Of a stretch of 64,000 nucleotides of DNA, positions 25,016 to 33,344 are shown piece after piece. Below the pieces are notes generated by a model. It was not told the DNA's origin and did not search any database. It worked only from the letters and a program-made list of their open reading frames with translations. Origin of the DNA: Flavobacterium sangjuense (lineage in GTDB: Bacteria > Bacteroidota > Bacteroidia > Flavobacteriales > Flavobacteriaceae); contig NZ_CP038810.1 in the NCBI RefSeq assembly GCF_004797125.1, forward strand, positions 992,001 to 1,056,000, written 5' to 3'. Position 1 is the stretch's first letter. Each line of letters begins with the position of its first letter. The position numbers were made by a program, and so were the translations under genes.

Positions 25016-25255
25016 ATGAACACAGAAGAATTAACCTTAAACATCGAAAAGGCGTTAGACGAAATCAGACCATTTCTGAATTCAGATGGTGGTGATATCA
25101 AATTGGTTTCTATCGAAGATGAAAAACACGTAAAAGTGCGTCTCGAAGGAGCATGCACTGGATGTAGTTTGAGCATGAGCACGATGAAAGCCGGAGTGGA
25201 AACTACTATTAAAAAGTACGCACCGCAAATAGAAACAGTTGTAAATATCGCGTAG
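25016..25255 (+). CDS. NifU-family Fe-S scaffold protein
   Basis: A 79-residue protein consisting only of the NifU C-terminal domain: LNSDGGDIKLVSIE and the cluster-binding C47-T-G-C50 in GACTGCSLSMSTMKAGVE. Such stand-alone domains hold a 4Fe-4S cluster between subunits for delivery. It lies between the Mrp carrier and a ferredoxin reductase and should work with Mrp. Confidence 0.93.
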   Translation: MNTEELTLNIEKALDEIRPFLNSDGGDIKLVSIEDEKHVKVRLEGACTGCSLSMSTMKAGVETTIKKYAPQIETVVNIA

Positions 25256-25324
25256 TTTATGATAAAAATCATGAGTTATGACTTTGCAATTTTGCAACTT
25301 TGCGACTCTGCAACTTAAAGAAAA
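25256..25324. repeat. Imperfect TTTGCAACTTTGCGACT-type array
   Basis: The 69-base gap carries several imperfect copies of TTTGCAA/CTTTGCGAC/TCTGCAAC between about 25280 and 25315. The words resemble the arms of the hairpins at 132-187 and 30960-31016, without an inverted partner here. Confidence 0.4.
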
Positions 25325-26383
25325 ATGATCGAAACAGATATACTAATAATCGGAGCCGGACCAACAGGACTTTTTGCTGTTTTTGAAGCGGGATTATTAA
25401 AACTTAAATGCCATCTTATTGACGCTTTGCCACAAATTGGCGGGCAGCTTTCCGAATTATATCCAAAAAAACCCATCTATGATATTCCGGGTTTCCCTGA
25501 AGTTTTAGCCGGAGATTTGGTTTCCAATTTAATGGAACAAATTAAACAATTCCAACCTGGATTTACATTAGGAGAAACAGCCGAAACTATTGAGAAGTTA
25601 GAAGACGGAACTTTCATCGTTATCACTAATAAAGGGACAAAACATCACGCCAAAGCGGTTGCTATTGCTGGTGGATTGGGAACTTTTGAGCCAAGAAAAC
25701 CTATTCTTAAGGATTTAGAATTCTACGAACAAAACGATAGAGGTGTAGATTATTTTATAAAAGATCCGGAAAAATACAGAGACAAAAATGTTGTGATTTC
25801 AGGTGGTGGCGATTCGGCGCTGGATTGGAGTATTTTCCTTTCTAATGTGGCAGCTTCCGTGACTTTGGTTCACCGAAGAAATGAATTTCGTGGCGCTTTA
25901 GACTCAGTAGAAAAAGTGCAGGAATTGAAAGATTCAGGAAAAATCAAATTAGTAACACCAGCCGAAGTTATTGGTTTCAAAGGTTCGGAACGGATTGAAT
26001 CGGTTGACATTGAAATCAACGGAGCTCGTATGAATGTGGTTACGGACTATTTTATTCCGCTTTTTGGATTAACACCAAAGCTTGGCGCAATAGCGAATTG
26101 GGGTTTAGAAATAGAAAAAAATGCTATTAAAGTAAACAATGCTTTAGATTATCAAACCAACATCGATGGGATTTATGCCATTGGCGATGTGAATACGTAT
26201 CCAGGAAAATTAAAGCTTATTTTGTGTGGTTTCCACGAGGCGACCTTAATGTGCCAAAGTGTATACAACCGAATTAATCCAGGAAAAAAATATGTGTTGA
26301 AATACACTACTGTTTCCGGAGTTGATGGTTTTGACGGAACACGAAAGGAAGCTGAAAAAGCTGTAGTAAAATCGATAGACTAA
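25325..26383 (+). CDS. Ferredoxin--NADP+ reductase (thioredoxin-reductase-like type)
   Basis: A 352-residue FAD/NAD(P) flavoprotein. FAD site: ILIIGAGPTGLFAVFEA (residues 5-21) and GIYAIGDVNTYPGKLKLI; NADP site: VVISGGGDSALDWSIFLSN and LVHRRNEFRGALDSV. It lacks the redox CxxC of thioredoxin reductases and so belongs to the type-2 ferredoxin--NADP+ reductases. The next gene, one base on, encodes a 2Fe-2S ferredoxin, its likely electron partner. Confidence 0.92.
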   Translation: MIETDILIIGAGPTGLFAVFEAGLLKLKCHLIDALPQIGGQLSELYPKKPIYDIPGFPEVLAGDLVSNLMEQIKQFQPGFTLGETAETIEKLEDGTFIVITNKGTKHHAKAVAIAGGLGTFEPRKPILKDLEFYEQNDRGVDYFIKDPEKYRDKNVVISGGGDSALDWSIFLSNVAASVTLVHRRNEFRGALDSVEKVQELKDSGKIKLVTPAEVIGFKGSERIESVDIEINGARMNVVTDYFIPLFGLTPKLGAIANWGLEIEKNAIKVNNALDYQTNIDGIYAIGDVNTYPGKLKLILCGFHEATLMCQSVYNRINPGKKYVLKYTTVSGVDGFDGTRKEAEKAVVKSID

Positions 26384-26716
26384 ATGTCACAAGACGTAAC
26401 CATAAAAATTACCGACCGTAATGGTGTGACTCACGAAGTGCAGGCACCAACAGATATGAACATGAATATCATGGAACTTATTCGTGCCTATGAACTTGCC
26501 GAAGAAGGAACTATTGGTATTTGTGGTGGTATGGCAATGTGTGCCTCGTGTCAGTGTTATGTTTTGAATGAAGTTATTTCATTGGAAAGAAATCCCGATG
26601 AAGAAGCCATGCTTTGGGAAGCGTATCACGTCAAAGAAAACAGCCGCTTGGGTTGTCAAATACCAATAACAGAAGCCATAGATGGATTGGAAATAGAAAT
26701 TGCTCCTGAGCAATAA
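26384..26716 (+). CDS. 2Fe-2S ferredoxin
   Basis: A 110-residue adrenodoxin/ISC-type ferredoxin. The cluster is held by four cysteines in the pattern GICGGMAMCASCQCYV (C-x5-C-x2-C) and a fourth Cys in RLGCQIPI. Directly after the ferredoxin reductase in the Mrp-NifU cluster, it probably supplies electrons for Fe-S assembly or associated reductions. Confidence 0.95.
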   Translation: MSQDVTIKITDRNGVTHEVQAPTDMNMNIMELIRAYELAEEGTIGICGGMAMCASCQCYVLNEVISLERNPDEEAMLWEAYHVKENSRLGCQIPITEAIDGLEIEIAPEQ

Positions 26717-26726
26717 AGCCTAAAAC

Positions 26727-27953
26727 CTATTTTTTGATGAAAGTTATTTTAGCGGTTTCGTTATCGTTAGATAAAAATAAGAAATAAAATCCCTGCTTTA
26801 AATTTGACACATCTATAGCTGTTCCTGAATTGGATTGAGTCATAATTTTTTCGCCTAGAACATTGTAGATGTCGAATTTTGCTCCCATAAAATTAGCCGC
26901 CTGAATTTGTAAAATGTTCCCAACCGGATTTGGATAAACACTAACTGTTTTACCATACTGATTTTGAGCTGTTGCAAGTGAATTACAATCGAAACCAGTT
27001 GTTACCGGTGAAAACCATCGCAGTGCATCGGTTAATATTGTACTGCTTTCCGAACTTGATGCATCTCTGCAAACCCACGCACTGACTGTATTGCTCGAAG
27101 GACAATTTTCCGTAATGGCAAAACCTTCAATATTTGTATTTCCGGATGGAGCAGGAAGAAAATACTCATTAGTCATGTTTAATTTTCGTTCTGAGCTGAC
27201 TATTGAAGAAGCCAACGTTACAGCTTCAAGAGTATTGTCGCCGGTATTATGCAAAATATACAATAATCCGGTTGATCCATCAAATGACAAATCACAACTT
27301 TCGCTTCTGTTTGTTTTGTATTTTCCAACAAAGGCAAAATCATTATTAACGTTTGGATTGACATCAAAAACCCATACATAGCCTCCATTTTGATGTGCGA
27401 TAAATAATAATCCGCCCATTCCTTTTTGTGAAACATAAGGTAAACCGGTTGTCTGACTGATAAAATTTGCATGTGTCAAAAAAGTATCGGCAATAAAACA
27501 AATGCCTTCGGGTCCGGTATTTCCTGTGTCAGTCATTGTTGATGGAGATTGTAATAAATCCCAGCTTTTGGATTGAGTAACTGTCCCAAAATCACTCGTG
27601 TGCGTATATTTTCTGATTTCATAATTATTTTCATCAATAGTATAAAATGCATTCTCAGTATTATTTGCCATCGTAATTCCTTCCGGTCCACCTGAAATAG
27701 ATTTGTTACCAATTTGGGAAAAGGAATTTGTACCCGAATTATACTGTAATATTCTAACGCGACCACTATTCTGAACCAGATACAAACGATTCGTATCCTT
27801 ATTCCAATACAATCCACTAGCTTCATCAATTCCTGATGAACTCATTGTAGCTGTTAAATTAGTGGCAGAGTTCCAAGCAACAGATGGCCAATTACTTTGT
27901 GAAAATGTAGGTTGTATTATAAATAATAAAAGAATTATTCGGATGGCTTTCAT
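26727..27953 (-). CDS. Secreted beta-propeller-like protein with T9SS sorting domain
   Basis: A 408-residue exported protein. The signal peptide (MKAIRIILLLFIIQPTFS) precedes propeller-like repeats (ASGLYWNKDTNRLYLVQN, GGPEGITMANNTENAFYTID, TGPEGICFIAD, SCDLSFDGSTGLLYILHNTGDN) in the style of SdiA-regulated or phytase-like folds. A type A T9SS sorting domain ends it (VSVYPNPVGNILQI, IYNVLGEKIMT, LKQGFYFLFL). I see no clear catalytic set. Two promoter motifs lie upstream, at 27977-27984 and 27992-27999. Confidence 0.75.
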   Translation of the reverse strand: MKAIRIILLLFIIQPTFSQSNWPSVAWNSATNLTATMSSSGIDEASGLYWNKDTNRLYLVQNSGRVRILQYNSGTNSFSQIGNKSISGGPEGITMANNTENAFYTIDENNYEIRKYTHTSDFGTVTQSKSWDLLQSPSTMTDTGNTGPEGICFIADTFLTHANFISQTTGLPYVSQKGMGGLLFIAHQNGGYVWVFDVNPNVNNDFAFVGKYKTNRSESCDLSFDGSTGLLYILHNTGDNTLEAVTLASSIVSSERKLNMTNEYFLPAPSGNTNIEGFAITENCPSSNTVSAWVCRDASSSESSTILTDALRWFSPVTTGFDCNSLATAQNQYGKTVSVYPNPVGNILQIQAANFMGAKFDIYNVLGEKIMTQSNSGTAIDVSNLKQGFYFLFLSNDNETAKITFIKK

Positions 27954-27976
27954 CTATGATGGTTTATAGGTTATAA

Positions 27977-27984
27977 CAAACTTA
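27977..27984 (-). promoter_or_regulatory. -7 promoter element of the T9SS propeller gene
   Basis: The minus strand reads TAAGTTTG. A second match, TATATTTG, is at 27992-27999, so one or both may be used. Confidence 0.45.
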
Positions 27985-28053
27985 ATTCAACCAAATATAA
28001 AAGAATATTTTTTAATGAAATAATAAATGAGATGAACCATGATTAATTTTAGA

Positions 28054-28749
28054 TTAATCAGCGATTTTAGTTCTGGCTGCGGGTAAAAGACGCTCAACAA
28101 ATTTTGCATAAGCTATTGACGAAGGATGTAAGCCATCATTAGCCACTAATTCTCGTTGAACTAATCCTAATCTTGTAATATCAGTAATATTGATAAAGGT
28201 TATAGCATTAGCGTTGCAGTAATTTTCGGCAAACGCATTATAGTTGTCTATCTCAGTCGAAATTGTTGTATTCCCATTTCCGAAAGGGGTAAAAGCATAA
28301 TCCGGAATCGAAACGACAATCACATTATTTTTATCCCCTTTTGCTTTTTGAATCGCAGTGTTTACCAACTCTGGAAATTCTTGTTCGTATAGACTGAAAG
28401 GTTTGTGCTGGTATTGATTGTTAACACCAATTAAAAGGGTCACCAAATCATAATCATTGGTTGGATTTTCAGCAGCAATTGCCGATTTTAAATTGGTTGT
28501 TGTCCAGCCTGTTGTTGCAATAATTTTGACCTGAAAAGTGTCGTTTGTATTTAAATATTTCCCAATACTGTCTTTTAACTGCACTGGAAAGCGACAGGTT
28601 TCGCATACGCTCTGACCAATAGTATAACTGTCACCAAGTGCTAAGTATTTGTAGTTTTTTGGAGAAATTACAATGGCACTGTCAGTGCTGCAACTTTGAA
28701 AAAATAGTCCAATTATGCTGAGAAATACTATTTTTAGAATGAGTTTCAT
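28054..28749 (-). CDS. SGNH/GDSL hydrolase lipoprotein
   Basis: A 231-residue esterase-type lipoprotein. The lipobox is FQSC at about residues 17-20. The catalytic blocks of the SGNH fold follow: block I LALGDSYTIGQS with Ser in GDS, block III in LIGVNNQYQ, and block V DGLHPSSIAYA with the catalytic Asp and His. Esterases of this group act on acyl or acetyl groups of polysaccharides or lipids; the substrate is not indicated. It starts three bases after the DUF3050 stop, so the two are one transcript. Confidence 0.88.
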   Translation of the reverse strand: MKLILKIVFLSIIGLFFQSCSTDSAIVISPKNYKYLALGDSYTIGQSVCETCRFPVQLKDSIGKYLNTNDTFQVKIIATTGWTTTNLKSAIAAENPTNDYDLVTLLIGVNNQYQHKPFSLYEQEFPELVNTAIQKAKGDKNNVIVVSIPDYAFTPFGNGNTTISTEIDNYNAFAENYCNANAITFINITDITRLGLVQRELVANDGLHPSSIAYAKFVERLLPAARTKIAD

Positions 28750-28752
28750 AAG

Positions 28753-29535
28753 TTATGCTAACTCTAATTTTGCTTCAATTTTTTCTTCTATAGCATCCCA
28801 AAGCCCGATTCTTTTTTCAAGAGCCAAAATGGAGACTTCTTCAACTTCTTTCCATTTGTGCTCATCTTCTCTACAAAGTTCTGTAATCATTTGCATTGCC
28901 ATCGGACCATGTTCGTCGGCATCTAATTCGATATGTCTTTCAAAATAATAAATCAGTTTTGACAAATCAGTTTCAGGCAAATTCTGCTGGAAACTTTTTA
29001 GGATTTCAGTAAACATATTCGGAATCAAATCTTCTCTTCCAAAGGTAAATGCAGAGGCGATTCTATGTGTTTTCCCTTCTTCGATAATACGAAAAGTGAA
29101 GTCTAAAAAAGCTTTTATTTTTGGATGTAAATCACTTTTTTTTATGGCGATAAATACATTTTTGGTATCATTTATATTTTCCAAAAAAGATTCTAATTCT
29201 GCAGTTTGGGCACCACAATCTTTCATAGCGTCTACATACATTTCAAAATGGCTTAAACGTTTTCCGTCCATAGTCAAATCACTTTCTTCAGCCAAGACAA
29301 TTTCATTTATTAAATAACGTGTTTCCGGATTTTGGGAAGCAAACCATGGAGTTGTTGTGCAGGTAAGTTTGTTTTGTAAAGCCTTAAGTAACGACATAAA
29401 ATCCCAAACGGCATAGACATGACATTCCAAAAACTGATGCAAATCATCTATCGTCTTTACTTTTTCGTAAAGCGGATGCTGCAATAAAATATCTTTTTGT
29501 AATTGGATTTTCTGGTTGATGATAGAAATGTTCAT
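28753..29535 (-). CDS. DUF3050 family protein (haem-oxygenase-like fold)
   Basis: A 260-residue, mostly helical protein. The start HPLYEKVKTIDDLHQFLECHVYAVWDFMSLLKAL and later YFERHIELDADEHGPMA are characteristic of DUF3050, placed in the haem-oxygenase/TenA-like superfamily. The conserved His/Glu/Asp residues suggest a metal site, but function is unknown. Upstream partner of the SGNH lipoprotein gene. Confidence 0.8.
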   Translation of the reverse strand: MNISIINQKIQLQKDILLQHPLYEKVKTIDDLHQFLECHVYAVWDFMSLLKALQNKLTCTTTPWFASQNPETRYLINEIVLAEESDLTMDGKRLSHFEMYVDAMKDCGAQTAELESFLENINDTKNVFIAIKKSDLHPKIKAFLDFTFRIIEEGKTHRIASAFTFGREDLIPNMFTEILKSFQQNLPETDLSKLIYYFERHIELDADEHGPMAMQMITELCREDEHKWKEVEEVSILALEKRIGLWDAIEEKIEAKLELA

Positions 29536-29581
29536 AGCTGATTTTTAAAATATATACGGTTACAATAACAGAAAGGATTTA

Positions 29582-29612
29582 TCTTCGGTCAGTTCGGACA
29601 AAGGCCTCTGGT
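29582..29612. repeat. Possible dispersed repeat, related to 60316-60346
   Basis: CAGTTCGG, a short spacer and AAAGGCCTC resemble the sequence upstream of the DUF885 gene (CAGTTCGACCTAAAGGTCTC). Both copies are intergenic and precede a minus-strand gene. Confidence 0.3.
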
Positions 29613-29630
29613 TGAAACTCCGTAAAAGTA

Positions 29631-29661
29631 AAAATGCTTCCCGTAAATGAGAAGCATTTTG
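29631..29661 (-). terminator. Terminator of the acyl-CoA dehydrogenase gene
   Basis: AAAATGCTTC and GAAGCATTTT pair around a 10-base loop, 26 bases beyond the stop of the minus-strand gene. Confidence 0.8.
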
Positions 29662-29686
29662 TATCAATTTTATCTATTGTTTAATC

Positions 29687-30865
29687 TTATTTGAAAGCCG
29701 GAATTCCTGTAATATCCGCACCGGTAATCAACAAATGAATATCGTGAGTGCCTTCATAAGTAATTACAGATTCTAAGTTCATGCTGTGACGCATGATTGA
29801 ATATTCTCCGGTGATTCCCATTCCACCTAGCATTTGACGTGCTTCACGGGCAATATGAATTGCCATGTCAACGTTATTTCTTTTTGCCATCGAGATTTGA
29901 GCTGTTGTTGCTTTTCCTTCGTTTCTCAAAACACCAAGTCTCCAGGTTAGTAATTGCGCTTTAGTGATTTCGGTAATCATTTCAGCCAATTTCTTTTGTT
30001 GTAATTGAAATGAGGCTATAGGTTTGCCAAACTGAATTCTTTCTTTTGCATAACGCAAAGCCGTGTCATAACAATCCATTGCTGCTCCAATTGCGCCCCA
30101 GGCAATTCCGTAACGAGCGGAATCCAAACACTGCATTGGTGCACCCAATCCGGATTTCCCCGGCATAAGGTTTTCTTTTGGGACTTTTACGTTGTCAAAA
30201 ATCAATTCCCCGGTTGCCGAAGCACGAAGTGACCATTTGTTATGGGTTTCCGGAGTTGTAAATCCTTCCATACCGCGCTCAACAATCAAACCGTGAATTC
30301 TTCCTTCTTCATTTTTTGCCCAAACCACTGCAATATCTGCAAATGGCGCATTTGAAATCCACATTTTAGCACCATTTAACAAATAATGATTGCCCATATC
30401 TTTGTAATTGGTTGTCATCCCGGAAGGGTTTGAACCGTGGTCTGGCTCGGTTAATCCGAAACATCCCATAAATTCTCCAGTGGCTAATTTTGGTAAATAT
30501 TTTTGACGTTGTTCTTCGGTTCCGAATTTCCAAATAGGATACATTACCAATGACGATTGTACCGATGAGGTAGAACGCACACCAGAATCTCCTCTTTCAA
30601 TTTCCTGCATAATCAAACCATACGAAATCTGATCCAAACCAGCACCGCCATATTCTTCAGGAATGTAAGGCCCAAATCCACCAATTTCACCCAAACCTTT
30701 GATGATTTGCTTCGGAAATTCCGCGCGTTGCGCATAGTCTTCAATGATTGGAGACACTTCGCGTTTTACCCATGCACGAGCCGAATCACGCACTAATTTG
30801 TGTTCTTCCGTTAATAAATCATCTAAATTGTAGTAATCCGGAGCTTGAAATAAATCTGGTTTCAT
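29687..30865 (-). CDS. Acyl-CoA dehydrogenase, glutaryl-CoA dehydrogenase-like
   Basis: A 392-residue FAD-dependent dehydrogenase. The C-terminal YEGTHDIHLLITGADITG carries the catalytic base (Glu371) in the context seen in glutaryl-CoA dehydrogenases, which oxidise and decarboxylate glutaryl-CoA to crotonyl-CoA in lysine and tryptophan breakdown. Also visible are GCFGLTEPDHGSNPSGM, MWISNAPFADI, and ARYGIAWGAIGAAMDCYDTA. Length and motifs fit. It has its own promoter (30897-30904) and terminator (29631-29661). Confidence 0.88.
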   Translation of the reverse strand: MKPDLFQAPDYYNLDDLLTEEHKLVRDSARAWVKREVSPIIEDYAQRAEFPKQIIKGLGEIGGFGPYIPEEYGGAGLDQISYGLIMQEIERGDSGVRSTSSVQSSLVMYPIWKFGTEEQRQKYLPKLATGEFMGCFGLTEPDHGSNPSGMTTNYKDMGNHYLLNGAKMWISNAPFADIAVVWAKNEEGRIHGLIVERGMEGFTTPETHNKWSLRASATGELIFDNVKVPKENLMPGKSGLGAPMQCLDSARYGIAWGAIGAAMDCYDTALRYAKERIQFGKPIASFQLQQKKLAEMITEITKAQLLTWRLGVLRNEGKATTAQISMAKRNNVDMAIHIAREARQMLGGMGITGEYSIMRHSMNLESVITYEGTHDIHLLITGADITGIPAFK

Positions 30866-30896
30866 TTTATAAAATGTTGGTTTACGAAAACGTTTG

Positions 30897-30904
30897 CAAA
30901 GCTA
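30897..30904 (-). promoter_or_regulatory. Promoter of the acyl-CoA dehydrogenase gene
   Basis: The minus strand reads TAGCTTTG with a TTG 20 bases upstream (30925-30927), a full match to the TTG-N19-ish-TAnnTTTG layout. Confidence 0.65.
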
Positions 30905-30959
30905 CATAATCTTAATTAAAATCTCAATCAACAATTGTTATAATTTTTGGTTATCGCAT

Positions 30960-31016
30960 GCTTTGCGTCTTCTCGTCTTTGCGAGCCATAAAATAATTTC
31001 TCGCAAAGTCGCAAAG
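30960..31016. repeat. Imperfect inverted repeat of the TTTGCGTCTT family
   Basis: The left arm (about 30960-30985) and right arm (about 31000-31016) pair best over TTTGCGAG/CTCGCAAA. The sequence resembles the perfect hairpin at 132-187. Together with the next repeat it fills most of the 300-base gap 30866-31166. Confidence 0.6.
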
Positions 31017-31049
31017 CCACAAAATTTAATGTATTTGATGTGAATTTAA

Positions 31050-31142
31050 GGAGTCAGGAACCTGCTATTCGCTATTGTCCTCACTGCGTTACGGACTATC
31101 GCTACACATGATCGAAGCGACTGCCGAAGGAATCAGGGCTAG
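31050..31142. repeat. Divergent copy of the AGCTATTTCC/GGCTAG repeat family
   Basis: Left end AGGA...CCTGCTATTCGCTATTG and right end ATCAGGGCTAG match the ends of the copies at 61783-61884 and 32713-32808 (reversed), with a different central part containing ATCGAAGC. No gene is visible in it. Confidence 0.55.
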
Positions 31143-31166
31143 AGTTGTATTTAAAGTAAAACTATT

Positions 31167-31886
31167 TTATTTTTTAAATTCGGCTTTTTTGGTAAGTAGA
31201 AATTCCAAAATAGTTAATTCATCTTTTTCGATTACCGTTTTTGATTGTGAATCGGCATCGCAATACGCAATAAATTTGGGAACCTCTTCTTTTTGTAGCC
31301 CGAGCGTTTTAGAAAAAAAGGATTCATCAAAATTAGCTTTGGCATATTCCTTAAAGCTTATTTTTTCTTCAGGAGTTTTGGGTTTTGGGTTTTTACTTTT
31401 AAATAATTTCCCAATCATTTTCCCAATCTGGATAAAATCCATCCCTAATGGTATTTCTCCTGTATAAATGTCTTTATTTACCGGGTTTGATTGTTGATTT
31501 TCCAGTTGCGCCATCTTTATGCCATTATAAGAAGTGGATTCAAGTTTTATAGCTTTAATCTGCCGTATCACAACTTCTTCCAATGGTACAGGTTTCTCAA
31601 TTAGTTTAATAAAAAGAGAATTTTTTTCAAAGTCTTTCGCGGTTAGGGTATATTGCTGATCGGCAAAATTATCAGACATAAAAATAAGGATATCGTTAAC
31701 TTTAGCTTCAATTTTAAACTCGCCTAAGGTATTGGTTTGGGTGAGTTTTCGGGTGGTAAAGTTGATTACTTCTACGTTTTTCTGATAACTATCCTGATAG
31801 GAAACTTTACCATGGATGAGTTTTTGATCTTGAGAAAAGCAGACAATTGAAAGCGATAAAAATAATATGGAAATAATTTTTGACAT
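31167..31886 (-). CDS. Exported CarboxypepD_reg-like domain protein
   Basis: A 239-residue exported protein. Start chosen at ATG 31886 for the signal peptide MSKIISILFLSLSIVCFS. Next comes a carboxypeptidase-regulatory-like beta-sandwich (GKVSYQDSYQKNVEVINFTTRKLTQTNTLGEFKIEAKVNDILIF, about residues 24-90), then a charged helical C-terminal half. Similar small proteins occur widely in Flavobacteria; function is unknown. It lacks a T9SS sorting domain and a barrel, so it is not a receptor fragment. Confidence 0.7.
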   Translation of the reverse strand: MSKIISILFLSLSIVCFSQDQKLIHGKVSYQDSYQKNVEVINFTTRKLTQTNTLGEFKIEAKVNDILIFMSDNFADQQYTLTAKDFEKNSLFIKLIEKPVPLEEVVIRQIKAIKLESTSYNGIKMAQLENQQSNPVNKDIYTGEIPLGMDFIQIGKMIGKLFKSKNPKPKTPEEKISFKEYAKANFDESFFSKTLGLQKEEVPKFIAYCDADSQSKTVIEKDELTILEFLLTKKAEFKK

Positions 31887-31985
31887 GGCATTTAAATATA
31901 GGATTGACATTAAATATTAAAATTAGTCAAATCCCTTCACTTAAATTCAGAATAGTTTGTTAAAGTTGGAATGCGAAAGTTAAAC

Positions 31986-32690
31986 TTACATCTTTAAATA
32001 AAAATCCTTAGTCAAGGCAATGTAGTCTTCGGTATATTGATGACGTGCAGTTTCAATAATCAATTCGTCAATTGAAGGTTCTTTTTTAATTCTGGAAAAA
32101 GCGAGCAAACTTCTCTTGATTTCGGTAGTTGGTGTTCCTTTTACACGAGTAATTTTAAAAGGATATAATTCGAAATGGTTGGCTAAAGAGATGAATTTCT
32201 CTTCTTCTTTAAACGGAATAATAACCGAGAAGATTCCGTTTTCTGAAAGTAATAAATGAGCGGCTTCAACTAAATCTTCAAAAGGCATCGCCTCTGCAAA
32301 TCGAGCTAAATCCCGTTGTTCATTTTCGGTTTTATAATCTTCAGTATAAAATGGCGGATTGGAAATAATAATGTCGTACTGCTCTTCAGGTTCATCCATA
32401 AATTCGTCCAAACCGGCATGAAAACAAAACAGTCTGTCGCCCCAGGGTGAAGTTTCAAAATTTTCTACGCATTGTTCGAAAGCATTCTCGTCAATTTCGA
32501 TAGCGTCAATTTGCTCGGCTGAACTTCGTTGCGCTAACATCAAGGATAAAATGCCGGTTCCGGCACCAATATCCAAAATGGAAAAAGGATGATTATCAAT
32601 TGGGCACCAAGCACCAAGCAAAACACCATCGGTGCCAATTTTCATTGCACATTTGTCTTGTTGAACGGTAAATTTTTTGAATTGGAACAT
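31986..32690 (-). CDS. tRNA1(Val) (adenine37-N6)-methyltransferase-like (TrmN6)
   Basis: A 234-residue methyltransferase of the TrmN6/YfiC family, which makes m6A37 in tRNA1-Val. The SAM site is ILDIGAGTGILSLMLAQ and the adenine-N6 catalytic motif is ISNPPFY (NPPF/Y). The N-terminal FTVQQDKCAMKIGTDGVLLGAWC is a family hallmark. It follows rimM on the same strand, separated by the dispersed repeat at 32713-32808. Confidence 0.9.
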   Translation of the reverse strand: MFQFKKFTVQQDKCAMKIGTDGVLLGAWCPIDNHPFSILDIGAGTGILSLMLAQRSSAEQIDAIEIDENAFEQCVENFETSPWGDRLFCFHAGLDEFMDEPEEQYDIIISNPPFYTEDYKTENEQRDLARFAEAMPFEDLVEAAHLLLSENGIFSVIIPFKEEEKFISLANHFELYPFKITRVKGTPTTEIKRSLLAFSRIKKEPSIDELIIETARHQYTEDYIALTKDFYLKM

Positions 32691-32712
32691 TTTCTAATTG
32701 ATAATTGATTGC

Positions 32713-32808
32713 CTAGCCCTGATGGTAGTGGCATCCTTTTGTTTTGTCATGCTGAGCTTGTCGAAGCGCAAAACAAAAGATATAACGGACAGCAGGAAAT
32801 AGCTCCTA
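32713..32808. repeat. Dispersed hairpin repeat, copy with GCTGAGCTTG loop
   Basis: Ends TAGCCCTGAT (left) and AATAGCTCCT (right) are the reverse complement of the ends at 61783-61884. An 11-bp perfect stem (CTTTTGTTTTG 32736-32746 with CAAAACAAAAG 32769-32779) encloses a 22-base loop carrying the word TGCTGAGCTTGTCGAAGC. It overlaps the rimM stop codon and may terminate the rpsP-rimM transcript. Confidence 0.75.
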
Positions 32809-33330
32809 AAGATACATTTCAACCAAGCCTTCCGGTAAATCCATCACGACTTTTTTGTTCTCGCGGTCAATTTTTACCAGAAATTGGTCAATCATCGGGA
32901 TAAGAATTTCAACACTTCCGTTTACAACTTCAAATAAAGGTTGGGCAGTAGTGTCGTTAATGGATACGATTTTTCCGAATACACCCAAGCGTTTGTCTTC
33001 AATTTCAAACCCAATGACTTCATGAAAATAAAACTGGTTTCCTTCAAGTTTTGGCAACATAGATAAAGGAAGGTAAACTTCGCATCCTAAAAGCGTGTCT
33101 GCTTCAGCTTCGGTATCAACATCTTCAAATTGCACACGAAGAAAATCATTTTTGTGCAGTGAACCGTTTTCAATAAAAAATGGAACCAGATTTTTGTTGA
33201 ACTCAACAAATACTGATTCCATATTTTCATATAATTCGGGTTCGTCTGTATCCAAATAGATAAGTACTTCCCCTTTGAAACTAAATTTTTTTGCAATCTT
33301 ACCTAAATAGAAACAATCTTCTTTACGCAT
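32806..33330 (-). CDS. rimM: 16S rRNA processing protein
   Basis: A 174-residue RimM, which assists 30S maturation by binding S19. The N-terminal domain shows CFYLGKIAKKFSFKGEVLIYLDTDEP and the PRC-barrel C-terminal half FYFHEVIGFEIEDKRLGVFGKIVSIN and ILIPMIDQFLVKIDRENKKVVMDLPEGL, all typical. It lies 15 bases after rpsP, the standard rpsP-rimM order. Its stop codon falls within the end of the dispersed repeat. Confidence 0.95.
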   Translation of the reverse strand: MRKEDCFYLGKIAKKFSFKGEVLIYLDTDEPELYENMESVFVEFNKNLVPFFIENGSLHKNDFLRVQFEDVDTEAEADTLLGCEVYLPLSMLPKLEGNQFYFHEVIGFEIEDKRLGVFGKIVSINDTTAQPLFEVVNGSVEILIPMIDQFLVKIDRENKKVVMDLPEGLVEMYL

Positions 33331-33344
33331 AATTGCCTGAAGTA

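Noticed and set aside
31063..31145. A coding extension reading through the repeat upstream of the CarboxypepD gene
   Set aside because: The frame is composed largely of dispersed-repeat sequence and lies opposite to the real exported-protein gene.
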